This document shows positions 1 to 7,246 of a stretch of DNA of 38,860 nt, one piece after another. The stretch comes from an uncultured marine group I thaumarchaeote (GTDB taxonomy: Archaea > Thermoproteota > Nitrososphaeria > Nitrososphaerales > Nitrosopumilaceae), in contig CABXPS010000006.1 of assembly GCA_902514095.1 (NCBI GenBank), positions 1 to 38,860 of the forward strand, read 5' to 3'. Both the position numbers and the translations under genes were made by a program. Position 1 is the stretch's first letter. The number at the start of each line of letters is the position of its first letter. The notes beneath the pieces are model-generated. The model saw only the letters and a list, made by a program, of their open reading frames with translations. It did no database searches and had not been told where the DNA came from.

Positions 1-762
1 GGATATGATATCTACCCCTGTTTTACCGTACTTTGATATGTTTTTAGAATTTATTCCTCCTGATGCTTCTAATAAAATATTTTTTCGTAATTTTTTATTT
101 CTGAGAATTTTAATCGTTTTAATGATTTGAGTTGGAGTAAAATTATCCAACATAATTATTGTTGCCCCTTCTTGTGCAGCAAGAATTGCATCTTGTGTAT
201 TTTCAACTTCTACTTCAAATTTTTTATATTTTTTTTTGGTTTTTTTAATTAGTGATAGTAATGATTGTTCTACTGCTATGTGATTGTCCTTGATCATTAC
301 CATTTCGTCTAATCTCAATCTATGTTTTTTACCTCCACCAATTTCTACAGCCTCCTTATCAAAATATCTTAATCCTGGTGCTGTTTTTCTTGTTGCATAC
401 AATTTTGTTTTACTTGGGATTTTTTTAACAAGTTCATTTGTTTGTGTTGCAATCCCACTCATCCTTGTTATGATATTTAATGCAGTTCTTTCACATGTCA
501 AAATTTTATCTGCGTTTCCTGTTATTTTCATGATTATTTGATTTGGTTTAATTTTTGAACCGTCCTTGGTTATGATTTTGGCTTTACATCCTTTGAGTGC
601 AAAAATTTCCTTTGCATATTTTAAACCTGCAATAACCGCACTTTCTCTTGAAATAATATCTGCTGAAATTTTTTTCTTTGATAATAATGCGCTTGTAATG
701 TCTCTTTTACCAATATCTTCAGTAAGAAATTGTGCTAATTGTTTTTTTGAATTGAATGACAA
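1..762 (-). CDS. nadC: Quinolinate phosphoribosyltransferase (decarboxylating), C-terminus cut by window edge
   Basis: Converts quinolinate and PRPP to nicotinate mononucleotide in de novo NAD synthesis. About 254 codons are visible and read through the left edge; the family is usually near 280 residues, so the last roughly 20-30 are missing. Recognisable segments in order are an N-terminal EDIGKRDITS block, CERTALNIITRMSGIAT, the substrate-binding TRKTAPGLRYFDKEAV block, an HRLRLDEMVMIKDNH motif, and a late EVEVENTQDA / IMLDNFTP barrel segment. The start chosen is TTG at 762: an in-frame stop lies just upstream and a TATA-like box sits about 28 bases before it, so a leaderless transcript fits. 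It lies downstream of spt4 on the same strand. NadC identity is confident; the start is inferred. Confidence 0.93.
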   Translation of the reverse strand, partial: MSFNSKKQLAQFLTEDIGKRDITSALLSKKKISADIISRESAVIAGLKYAKEIFALKGCKAKIITKDGSKIKPNQIIMKITGNADKILTCERTALNIITRMSGIATQTNELVKKIPSKTKLYATRKTAPGLRYFDKEAVEIGGGKKHRLRLDEMVMIKDNHIAVEQSLLSLIKKTKKKYKKFEVEVENTQDAILAAQEGATIIMLDNFTPTQIIKTIKILRNKKLRKNILLEASGGINSKNISKYGKTGVDIIS

Positions 763-785
763 TATTATGATTAAATGTTAATATG

Positions 786-794
786 ATTTTAAAG
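786..794 (-). promoter_or_regulatory. TATA-like box for nadC
   Basis: On the minus strand this reads ctttaaaat, centred about 28 bases before the TTG start at 762. Spacing matches an archaeal promoter for a leaderless mRNA, which suggests nadC has its own promoter in the gap after spt4. Confidence 0.45.
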
Positions 795-807
795 ATTTAG
801 AAATCTT

Positions 808-996
808 CTATGTTACTTTAACTGCATATTTGCCATTACCTGTAATTTTTAATGTATTTGCAATTTCTGAAGTTTCATGATTAACTATTAGTACAACTCC
901 ATTCCAATCTGGTGTTAAATCTGATGATTTACAACCTGGACAAACTTTTTCTGTTGTTACACGTTTACATTTTCTGCATGCCATTTCTCGTGCCAT
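808..996 (-). CDS. spt4: Transcription elongation factor Spt4 (RNA polymerase subunit E'')
   Basis: A 62-residue zinc-binding protein that pairs with Spt5 (NusG-like) to promote processive archaeal transcription. The N-terminus carries two CxxC pairs (C7/C10 and C19/C22, in ACRKCKRV and CPGCKSS), followed by the family's WxGxVxIxxxE-type core (DWNGVVLIVNHETSEIA) and a basic tail. The ATG lies one base after the rpo7 stop, so the pair is co-transcribed; rpo7-spt4 pairing is a standard archaeal arrangement. Translation could instead begin at the internal Met5. Size and motifs are typical. Confidence 0.95.
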   Translation of the reverse strand: MAREMACRKCKRVTTEKVCPGCKSSDLTPDWNGVVLIVNHETSEIANTLKITGNGKYAVKVT

Positions 997-997
997 T

Positions 998-1582
998 TTA
1001 ACTAGCCTCTACTTTTGCTGGCTCACTTGAACCATCAGCTTTTTTAATTTCTTCTTCAATCCATTCATCTGCCCCGAGGAATGGTTGTCTACATGTAATT
1101 CCAATTTTACCCATTGCAGCTGCTTTACCTAAAGATACTGCAGTAATTCTTGCACGAAGTGTAGAACCAACTTTTAATGTTCTTCCACTTTGATTAGCTA
1201 AAATTAATCCCATTTTTACATCACTCTTTAGATAATCATCCATAACTTGTGATAAGTGTAATAATGCATCAGTTGGACCAATCCTAACAAATGCCCCAAA
1301 GTCTGTAATGTCTACGATTTCACCTTGAACAATTTCTTGTAATTTTGGATAAAATGTAAGTGCTTCAAATTGTACTTTGTGGAATGTTCCGCCATCTCCA
1401 GCAATCATTTTTCCCATTTCGTCAACTCTGGCATCTAAAATCATAATGATGTAGCCTAATTCTGCATTAATCATACTCTCGTATTTCTCTTTGAGGATGT
1501 TGACTGCAGCTTTTTTGAGCGTAGTTCCAAATAAGCTTGGGGGAATCCTAACAACATCAACTAGGGTAGATATAGAAAACAC
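998..1582 (-). CDS. rpo7: DNA-directed RNA polymerase subunit Rpo7 (E')
   Basis: This is the stalk subunit of archaeal RNA polymerase, the counterpart of eukaryotic Rpb7, which binds Rpo4 and the nascent RNA. The N-terminal tip domain begins FSISTLVDVVRIPPSLFG, and an S1 domain follows (GEIVDITDFGAFVRIGPTDALLHLSQV). The reading frame extends to an ATG at 1606, but that ATG overlaps a TATA-like box, and homologues begin at the FSISTLVD block. I therefore place the start at GTG 1582, about 27 bases from the box centre. The tail is acidic and Ser/Ala rich. It is the first gene of an rpo7-spt4 unit divergent from the Mrp gene. Confidence 0.94.
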   Translation of the reverse strand: MFSISTLVDVVRIPPSLFGTTLKKAAVNILKEKYESMINAELGYIIMILDARVDEMGKMIAGDGGTFHKVQFEALTFYPKLQEIVQGEIVDITDFGAFVRIGPTDALLHLSQVMDDYLKSDVKMGLILANQSGRTLKVGSTLRARITAVSLGKAAAMGKIGITCRQPFLGADEWIEEEIKKADGSSEPAKVEAS

Positions 1583-1604
1583 TATTTTATTTTTCTTGAA
1601 TTTC

Positions 1605-1613
1605 AATTTATGA
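1605..1613 (-). promoter_or_regulatory. TATA-like box for rpo7-spt4
   Basis: The minus strand reads tcataaatt, centred near 1609. It is 27 bases from the GTG at 1582 and directly overlaps the alternative ATG at 1606, so it decides the start of rpo7. Confidence 0.5.
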
Positions 1614-1697
1614 ATCTTTGGGTGATTTGACTTGAATTTCTAAAGATTTTGATGATTTTTCAAAAAAATCACAATTTTTTTCCACATCTGACTTATC

Positions 1698-1707
1698 TTT
1701 AAATATT
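1698..1707 (+). promoter_or_regulatory. TATA-like box for the Mrp-type ATPase
   Basis: The sequence tttaaatatt is centred about 27 bases before the ATG at 1729, consistent with a leaderless mRNA. Confidence 0.55.
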
Positions 1708-1728
1708 GTATCTTGATTTTTTGATGCA

Positions 1729-2856
1729 ATGGTTGGCATAGATCAAGTTCTTGAAAAACTTAGTACTGTCATTGATCCTGATTTAAAAAAAGATATTGTT
1801 TCAATGGGTATGATTAAGGATTTAGAACTTAATGATGGTGATCTTAAATTTACTTTAGAATTAACAACTCCTGCATGTCCTTTCAATGTTGAAATTGAGG
1901 ATGATGTAAGAAAAGTAATTGCTGAACTTTCAGATTTGAAAAATTTTGATTTGAATGTAACTGCAAAAGTGATGGAAGGACGTTCACTTGATGCTGATAC
2001 TCAAATGGCAACTGTCAAAAATATTATTGGTGTTGCTAGTGGAAAGGGAGGAGTAGGTAAATCAACTGTTTCATTAAATTTAGCTTTAGCATTATCTCAA
2101 ACAGGGGCTAAAGTTGGTTTACTTGATGCAGACATCTATGGACCAAGTATTCCATTGATGTTAGGTATGAAAGATGGTTCTATGGAAGTTGAAGATAATA
2201 AACTCCAACCTGCAGATTGTAATGGACTAAAAGTTGTATCTTTTGGTTTCTTTGCAGACCAATCAAATCAAGCTGCAATTTATCGTGGCCCAATTATTTC
2301 TGGAATCTTGAAACAATTTTTAGTTGATACTAATTGGTCTGAATTAGATTATCTTATTGTTGATTTGCCTCCTGGTACTGGAGATATTCCATTAACCCTT
2401 GCACAAACAATTCCTATTACTGGTATTCTTGTCATTACAACTCCTCAAGATGTTGCAAGTAATGTTGCCGTTAAAGCAGTTTCAATGTTCGAAAAATTAA
2501 ACGTTCCAATTATTGGTGTAATTGAAAACATGAGTCATTTTATTTGTCCAAGTTGTGATGAAAAACATTACATCTTTGGTGATGGCGGTGCAAAGAAAAT
2601 TAGTGAACAATTTAAAATTCCATTCTTAGGTGAAATTCCATTAAATTATGGAATAATGTCTGGCTCTGATTTGGGAAAACCCATCATGAGTACTCATGTT
2701 GATTCTCCAAGTGCTGAAGCCTTTAGGGTTAGTGCAAAAAATGTCGCAGCCCAATGTAGTATTATTGCATCTAATCTTCAAGAAGAAATGGAATCTGAAG
2801 CTTCTAATGTTGAATCTTCTGATGATATTTCTACATCTGAAAACATCACTTCCTAG
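1729..2856 (+). CDS. Mrp/NBP35-family iron-sulfur cluster carrier ATPase with N-terminal MIP18 domain
   Basis: A P-loop ATPase that binds and transfers Fe-S clusters to apoproteins in the cytoplasm. Residues 1-90 form a MIP18/DUF59 domain with its conserved cysteine at 50 (TTPACPF). The deviant Walker A GKGGVGKS is at 105-112, followed by the DADIYGPSIP switch region and a Walker B-like DYLIVDLPPGTGD. The CxxC pair at about 273 and 276 (ICPSC) is the bridging-cluster motif of the Mrp/Nbp35 family. The last roughly 25 residues are Ser/Glu-rich and probably disordered. At 375 residues the length is normal for archaeal Mrp. The dephospho-CoA kinase gene follows after 11 bases, so both may share a transcript. 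Confidence 0.95.
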   Translation: MVGIDQVLEKLSTVIDPDLKKDIVSMGMIKDLELNDGDLKFTLELTTPACPFNVEIEDDVRKVIAELSDLKNFDLNVTAKVMEGRSLDADTQMATVKNIIGVASGKGGVGKSTVSLNLALALSQTGAKVGLLDADIYGPSIPLMLGMKDGSMEVEDNKLQPADCNGLKVVSFGFFADQSNQAAIYRGPIISGILKQFLVDTNWSELDYLIVDLPPGTGDIPLTLAQTIPITGILVITTPQDVASNVAVKAVSMFEKLNVPIIGVIENMSHFICPSCDEKHYIFGDGGAKKISEQFKIPFLGEIPLNYGIMSGSDLGKPIMSTHVDSPSAEAFRVSAKNVAAQCSIIASNLQEEMESEASNVESSDDISTSENITS

Positions 2857-2867
2857 TTTCGATTCCT

Positions 2868-3362
2868 GTGAAATTACCTGATTCTCTAAGAAATCAATTG
2901 AAAACTCCTTTAGGAATATTATTGCCAATTGGTCAGGATAATCAAGAAAATATTCAAAAATATCTTTCAGATGATTCTTACATTATCACAGTTGGCGATA
3001 GGACTACTGAAAAAATGATTGAATATGGTATAATTCCATCATTACAAATCATTGATGGTTTTGAAAAAAGACAAAAACGAGAATTTCCAAAACTTGGAAA
3101 TGCATCTGAATTAATCATTGATAATCCTGCAGCTGAAATTACTTTACAAAGTATTGAAATAATTAAAAAAGCATTTACACTTACTCCTCCTACCAGATTA
3201 ACTGTAAATGGTGAGGAGGATTTGCTGGTATTGCCTGTTTGTATCCATGCACCAAAAAATTCAGTTGTTTTGTATGGTCAACCCAATAAAGGACTAGTTT
3301 TAGTTGAAATTACTGCAGAAATTAGAAATAAAGCACAAACATTACTTGATATGATGAAGTAA
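2868..3362 (+). CDS. GTP-dependent dephospho-CoA kinase (DUF359 family)
   Basis: The family performs the last step of archaeal coenzyme A synthesis, phosphorylating dephospho-CoA with GTP; this was established for a Thermococcus member of DUF359. At 164 residues it has the expected length. Family blocks visible are an N-terminal PLGILLP, TVGDRTTEKMIEYGIIPSLQIIDGFEKR, the NPAAEIT segment, and VNGEEDLLVLPVCIHAPKNSVVLYGQPNKGLV. The start is GTG at 2868, 11 bases after the Mrp stop. The assignment rests on these motifs; the exact substrate in this organism is inferred. Confidence 0.9.
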   Translation: MKLPDSLRNQLKTPLGILLPIGQDNQENIQKYLSDDSYIITVGDRTTEKMIEYGIIPSLQIIDGFEKRQKREFPKLGNASELIIDNPAAEITLQSIEIIKKAFTLTPPTRLTVNGEEDLLVLPVCIHAPKNSVVLYGQPNKGLVLVEITAEIRNKAQTLLDMMK

Positions 3363-3364
3363 TT

Positions 3365-3423
3365 GGGGTGTGATGAGACGGTGGCTGTATGATTGATGAT
3401 TACCCCACATAACCTCTGACCCT
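3365..3423 (+). ncRNA. Probable C/D box sRNA
   Basis: A C box (GTGATGA, 3370-3376), a C'-like box (TGATGA, 3394-3399) and a D box (CTGA, 3416-3419) are ordered and spaced as in archaeal guide RNAs, with a weak D'-like ctgt at 3385-3388. A short terminal GGG/CCC stem (about 3366-3368 with 3420-3422) would complete the kink-turn. The D guide would be the bases just before 3416. Such RNAs direct 2'-O-methylation of rRNA or tRNA by Nop5, fibrillarin and L7Ae. No target was identified, and the D' box is degenerate. The element starts immediately after the dephospho-CoA kinase stop, so it may be processed from that mRNA. Confidence 0.5.
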
Positions 3424-3514
3424 CTTTATTCATATTTTTGTAGAATCAAAATCAACCAAATATCTTACAACAATTGACATTTGAAGATAAACATAGATTT
3501 CTTAACAAATAATT

Positions 3515-3892
3515 ATGAAATTAGATCCTGATCTTAAATTAGAAATATTAGAAAAAGTTGGAATTTATTCTCAAAGATTTTCTATTTCTGAACCAATACT
3601 TTTGTTAACTACTAAGGAGGTTCTTGATGCACCTCGAGAAATGACTGAGGGTAGACGTACATCAGCTTACAAATATTATGGTGTATCCTATCTTCAACAC
3701 AATTTGGTTTTCATTAATGTAAGAAAAATTCCTGATGAAAAAACCCTTGAAAATACACTTGTTCATGAATTGATTCATATGCGATTTCCTTATCTTGCCC
3801 ATGGAAAAAGATTCAACAAATTGGTCCGTCAAGGGCTTCGTGGCAAAACATTTTCAGCATATAAAGAAAGAAGTAAAATTCACTCTCTTTGA
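3515..3892 (+). CDS. SprT/YgjP-like zinc metallopeptidase
   Basis: A 125-residue protein with an HELIH zinc-site motif (H84, E85, H88) and a third likely ligand at H96 in AHGKRF. The layout HExxH followed by HGxxF and a basic VRQGLRGK segment resembles the SprT and YgjP/WrpA metallopeptidase fold. It is compact, with no signal peptide or membrane segment, so it is probably cytoplasmic. The substrate is unknown; SprT-type enzymes elsewhere cut DNA-protein crosslinks, but that role is not shown here. It lies just upstream of the membrane pyrophosphatase, which has its own TATA-like box. Confidence 0.75.
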   Translation: MKLDPDLKLEILEKVGIYSQRFSISEPILLLTTKEVLDAPREMTEGRRTSAYKYYGVSYLQHNLVFINVRKIPDEKTLENTLVHELIHMRFPYLAHGKRFNKLVRQGLRGKTFSAYKERSKIHSL

Positions 3893-3928
3893 TTTATATT
3901 TACAAGAAATTTGCAAATCCAATATACT

Positions 3929-5968
3929 ATGGAATTTGCTGAAATTCTTCCGTTTATCTGTGGAATTGCATCATTTTTGGTAGCCGGTGGCTTGGTTGTT
4001 TGGATTACCAAACAACCTTCTGGCACTAAAGGAATGATGGATATATCAAACGCTGTTAAAGAAGGTGCATCAGCATTTCTAAAACGTGAAATGAAAATTA
4101 TTGTTCCTGTTGCAATTGCTCTTTCAGTAATTATTGGTGCATTTTTGCAACCATCAAATGGAATTGCATTTGCTGTTGGTGCAGCACTATCTGCAGTTGC
4201 TGGAATTATCTCATTAAAAATTACAGTTAAAGCCGCAGTAAGAGCTGCAAATCTTAGTAGCGATGGTCTTGGTAAGACTTTTGCTATGGCATTTAGAGGT
4301 GGGGCTACAGTTGGTTTAGTAGTTCCCGCAATGGCTCTTTTAGCAATTACTGGTTTGTACTTAATTTACCCTGATCCAATTACTATTGCTGGAGTTGGAA
4401 TTGGTGCTAGTCTTATTGCATTATTCATTAGAATTGGTGGTGGTATTTTCACAAAGGCTGCAGATATGGGTGCAGACTTGGTAGGAAAAGTTGAAGCAAA
4501 TATTCCTGAAGATGATCCTAGAAACCCTGCAACAATTGCAGATAATGTTGGTGATAATGTTGGTGATGCAGCAGGAATGGGGTCTGATGTTTATGAATCT
4601 TATATTGTTACAATACTTGCAGCATTACTCATTGCAGCATTAATTGGAGCACCAAACTTTTTCCTTTACCCAATACTAATTGGTTCATCTGGAATGATTG
4701 CATCCATCATTGGTGTTGTAATTGTTGGTTCAAAAGGTGTAACTGATGTGATGAAACCTCTTAATCGTTCCTTTTATGTTTCAGCAGCTATTGCAATTGC
4801 ATTAAACTATGTCTTTATCACACAATTCATTGATCAATCTTCAACTGCATATGCTTTGTTTGGTACTACTGTAATTGGTGTCATACTAGTTCCTGTTATT
4901 CAAAAAATTACTGACAATTACACCAGTTACAAAAAAGGTCCAGTAAAAGAAATTGCTGATTCTGCAAAATGGGGATACGCTTCATTAACATTAATGGGAA
5001 TTATCAAAGGAATGCAATCCACAGGACCATTTATGATTGCATTAGTTGTTGCAATTATCATATCTTATTCAATTGCCTCTTCTGCAGCTCCTGAAGGTGC
5101 AGACCCAATACTTTATGGTATTTTTGGAACTTCTTTGACTGCCATGGCAATGTTAAGTCTTGCAGGAATTGTTCTTAGTATTGATGCCTTTGGACCAATT
5201 GCAGATAATGCTGGTGGTATTGTTGAAATGACTGGAATGGGTGAAGAAAATCGTAAAGTTACCGATGAAATTGATGCAGTTGGAAATACGACTAAAGCTG
5301 TTACTAAGGGATTTGCAATTGCAAGTGCTGCGTTAGCTGCATTAGCCATGATTCAGGCATTTCAATTTGAAGCTGCACATGTATTCGAAGGTGTTTTAGA
5401 ATTAAATTATAGTTTAACAAATCCTGCCATCGTTGTTGGATTATTGGTTGGTGGTTTGATTCCATTTATCATCACTGGTCAATTAATCAATGGTGTATCT
5501 AGAGCTGCAGGTAAAATGGTAGATGAGGTTAGACGACAATTCAAAGCTGATTCTGGTATTCTTGCTGGAACTTCCAAGCCTGATTATGCAAAATGTGTAG
5601 ATATCGCAACTGTAGCTTCAATTAAAGAAATTTGGAAACCTGCACTTGTCGCAATTGTTTCTCCTATCATTCTTGGTATTTTGTTAGGTCCAACTGCAGT
5701 AGCTGGATTATTGATGGGTGCTGTTGTTACTGGAATTTTGTTGGCATATCATTTAGCAAACACTGGTGGTGCATGGGATAATGCAAAGAAGTTAGTTGAA
5801 ATGAATGGTGAGAAAGGTTCTGAAGTTCACAAAGTTGCAGTTGTAGGTGATATTATTGGAGACCCTTACAAGGATACAGCTGGACCTGCACTTAACACTG
5901 TAATTAAATTACTTAACACAATAGCAATTGTCTTTGTATCTGCATTTGTCGCAATACTTACAATTTAA
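3929..5968 (+). CDS. hppA: Membrane-bound pyrophosphatase, K+-independent H+-pumping type
   Basis: An integral membrane pump that couples pyrophosphate hydrolysis to ion export; about 679 residues with some 15-16 hydrophobic segments. The catalytic signature is clear: GADLVGKVEANIPEDDPRNPATIADNVGDNVGD around residues 175-215, and a second Asp-rich site near GDIIGDPYKDTAGPALN at the C-terminus. The GNTTKAVTKG motif has Lys at about 456 and Thr at about 459, the combination known from K+-independent H+ pumps (K+-dependent ones have Ala at the first position). The frame is open back to TTG 3911, but ATG 3929 fits homologues, and a TATA-like box lies about 32 bases before it. Proton specificity is inferred from this motif. 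Confidence 0.95.
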   Translation: MEFAEILPFICGIASFLVAGGLVVWITKQPSGTKGMMDISNAVKEGASAFLKREMKIIVPVAIALSVIIGAFLQPSNGIAFAVGAALSAVAGIISLKITVKAAVRAANLSSDGLGKTFAMAFRGGATVGLVVPAMALLAITGLYLIYPDPITIAGVGIGASLIALFIRIGGGIFTKAADMGADLVGKVEANIPEDDPRNPATIADNVGDNVGDAAGMGSDVYESYIVTILAALLIAALIGAPNFFLYPILIGSSGMIASIIGVVIVGSKGVTDVMKPLNRSFYVSAAIAIALNYVFITQFIDQSSTAYALFGTTVIGVILVPVIQKITDNYTSYKKGPVKEIADSAKWGYASLTLMGIIKGMQSTGPFMIALVVAIIISYSIASSAAPEGADPILYGIFGTSLTAMAMLSLAGIVLSIDAFGPIADNAGGIVEMTGMGEENRKVTDEIDAVGNTTKAVTKGFAIASAALAALAMIQAFQFEAAHVFEGVLELNYSLTNPAIVVGLLVGGLIPFIITGQLINGVSRAAGKMVDEVRRQFKADSGILAGTSKPDYAKCVDIATVASIKEIWKPALVAIVSPIILGILLGPTAVAGLLMGAVVTGILLAYHLANTGGAWDNAKKLVEMNGEKGSEVHKVAVVGDIIGDPYKDTAGPALNTVIKLLNTIAIVFVSAFVAILTI

Positions 5969-6038
5969 TTATTTTATTCAATTACCTATCTTATTTAAAA
6001 AATATTTTTTAGTTCATTTACAACCTTAGAACAACATC

Positions 6039-6065
6039 ATGAAATTTCATATATAGTATAATACT
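6039..6065 (+). promoter_or_regulatory. Promoter with adjoining perfect palindrome upstream of the structured RNA
   Basis: An AT-only TATA stretch (atatatagtataatac, 6050-6065) is directly abutted by a perfect 12-base palindrome, atgaaatttcat (6039-6050). With the usual 25-27 base spacing, transcription would begin near 6081-6087, just before the structured segment. The palindrome could be an operator, but no regulator is implicated. Confidence 0.45.
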
Positions 6066-6081
6066 TTGTTAGTTGAAACAA

Positions 6082-6235
6082 AATAGATTTGGTGCGCTTG
6101 GTCTGCCATAGACGTGAGTTTGTATCCAGATCATGAGTACTGGAAACATTGGAATCAATGATAGTAATCTGATTAACCGACCGAGGGATTATTACTATTG
6201 GCATTTATTTCTAATTCTTTTCCGGTACTCTTTTT
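6082..6235 (+). ncRNA. Unidentified structured RNA: three-way junction with possible pseudoknot
   Basis: No reading frame is preserved here, and the segment is richer in G+C than its surroundings. A 12-base-pair outer helix (6135-6146 with 6219-6230, one G-U pair) encloses two hairpins that abut it and each other without gaps: 6147-6151 with 6156-6160, and 6161-6168 with 6191-6198. The 22-base loop of the second hairpin contains gaccgag (6179-6185), which can pair with cttggtc (6097-6103) as a 7-bp pseudoknot with one wobble. Alternative pairings exist (gtct/agac at 6101-6113; ccag 6126-6129 with ctgg 6140-6143). Five Ts (6231-6235) follow the outer helix. It matches no 5S, SRP or RNase P motif that I recognise. 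Confidence 0.7.
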
Positions 6236-6245
6236 AGATTTTTGT
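6231..6245 (+). terminator. Oligo-T stop of the structured RNA
   Basis: The strand reads TTTTTAGATTTTTTG directly after the last base of the 12-bp outer helix. Oligo-T on the coding strand is sufficient for termination by archaeal RNA polymerase, and the preceding helix would reinforce it. Confidence 0.5.
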
Positions 6246-6300
6246 AATAAGTTTCAGTAATCACCTGTTGTTTTTTAAAGAATTTTTTTTAATTATAATT

Positions 6301-6480
6301 ATGAAAAATCAATGTGATTTTTGTAAAAAATCCATTAAAACACAAGATATTCATTGTAATAGTTGTATAAAGAATCATCAAATTTGTTCAACATGTTTGG
6401 TGGAATATAAACATGAAATGAAAATTAAACCTGTTAGAAAACATACTCTTTATGAAAGTAATTTGAAAAAATGGGCATAA
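6301..6480 (+). CDS. Small six-cysteine zinc-binding protein
   Basis: A 59-residue protein with three CxxC pairs (C5/C8, C19/C22, C29/C32), enough to bind two zinc ions in a cross-brace or treble-clef-like arrangement, followed by a basic tail ending NLKKWA. The frame is open to an upstream TTG at 6268, but that extension is hydrophobic and unlike a zinc protein. ATG 6301 lies about 25 bases after a TATA-like tttttaaag. I do not recognise a named family; protein or nucleic-acid binding is possible. It has its own promoter, so the RNA element upstream is probably not its leader. Confidence 0.7.
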   Translation: MKNQCDFCKKSIKTQDIHCNSCIKNHQICSTCLVEYKHEMKIKPVRKHTLYESNLKKWA

Positions 6481-6496
6481 TTGTAAATCAATCTTA

Positions 6497-6525
6497 AATT
6501 TTTTTTCGTAAAAAAGAAAAAAAAA
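6497..6525. terminator. Bidirectional oligo-T/oligo-A terminator between convergent genes
   Basis: Eight Ts at 6499-6506, a short spacer, then A runs at 6510-6515 and 6517-6525. The plus strand gives an oligo-T stop for the small zinc protein, and the minus strand gives oligo-T for the DUF2024 gene. The T and A runs can also pair as a hairpin. Confidence 0.5.
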
Positions 6526-6528
6526 TGT

Positions 6529-6786
6529 TTAAGGACAGCCTTCCATCTTTTGAATGAAATAACCTTTTTCCTTAATTGCCTGTTCTACAGGCTCTGGGCA
6601 AGATTGTGAGTGGCAAAATGTACATTCATTTTGTGTCATTTCTGCTTCTCCTTCTCCTATTTCTTTCAACCATTCCTTACCAAATTCAATTGCTTTAGGA
6701 TGATCTTTTTCACCAGTAATTACATCAAAGTGCATGGTGTGACCATCTGCTGCTTTGACATAAGTGTCGTATACGTGAATTTCCAT
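6529..6786 (-). CDS. DUF2024 family protein
   Basis: An 85-residue soluble protein beginning MEIHVYDTYVKAADGHTMHFDVIT, the hallmark block of DUF2024, followed by KAIEFGKEWLKEIGE and a cysteine-bearing segment (ECTFCHSQSCPEP). The length is normal for the family, and no biochemical function is established. The cysteines C57, C60 and C65 with H61 may bind a metal, which is inference. A TATA-like attaaatat on the minus strand sits about 25 bases before the ATG, so it is probably a single-gene leaderless transcript. It converges on the small zinc protein. Confidence 0.88.
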   Translation of the reverse strand: MEIHVYDTYVKAADGHTMHFDVITGEKDHPKAIEFGKEWLKEIGEGEAEMTQNECTFCHSQSCPEPVEQAIKEKGYFIQKMEGCP

Positions 6787-6851
6787 ATTTGTTATTGAAA
6801 AAGGGGATATTTAATCCAAAAGATGGCTCTATGTGCTTATAATGATGTACG

Positions 6852-7244
6852 TCATTTTTCTTCAATTTGAATTTCTACACTATCTGATTCAAGAATAAAT
6901 GCTCTGAAGTTTTTATTTATTCCTGAATAAATTATCCATGTCACTGGATTACTTTGCATAAATTTTTTATCTGTATTTGAAGGAAATGCATCTGAATTAG
7001 GATGTGAGTGAAATATTCCTATAATATCCATTTTTTTATCTTCAGCAATTTTGTATCCTTCTATTAGTTGTTCATTTGAAATTGTAAAATTTACTGGTGA
7101 CCCCTCAATATTTTCTGTTAAAAATATATCTAGAACTTCATTATTTTTACCAAATAATATTGCACATGCTTCATTTGGTTTCTGATTTTCTGAATATTGT
7201 GATAGAAGTTTTTTATCTGATTGTTTTAGAATAATTTTCTGCAA
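6852..7244 (-). CDS. Minimal JAMM/MPN+ metallopeptidase
   Basis: A 130-residue stand-alone JAB1/MPN domain. The complete JAMM signature is present: catalytic Glu at 25 (NEACAILFG), then H79-x-H81-x7-S89-x2-D92 (HSHPNSDAFPSNTD). Family members remove ubiquitin-like modifiers or cleave sulfur-carrier fusions; archaeal ones can be desampylases. This sequence has no other domain and no signal peptide. Its ATG begins two bases after the stop of the upstream double-cupredoxin gene, so the two are very likely co-transcribed, a pairing I cannot explain functionally. A sulfur-carrier or SAMP-like substrate is inference. Confidence 0.88.
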   Translation of the reverse strand: MQKIILKQSDKKLLSQYSENQKPNEACAILFGKNNEVLDIFLTENIEGSPVNFTISNEQLIEGYKIAEDKKMDIIGIFHSHPNSDAFPSNTDKKFMQSNPVTWIIYSGINKNFRAFILESDSVEIQIEEK

Positions 7245-7246
7245 AT

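Noticed and set aside
6135-6146. gagtactgg, reminiscent of a 5S rRNA segment
   Set aside because: The conserved 5S blocks (for example the ccgaac loop) and overall 5S helices are absent; the bases are fully used by the 12-bp helix described.
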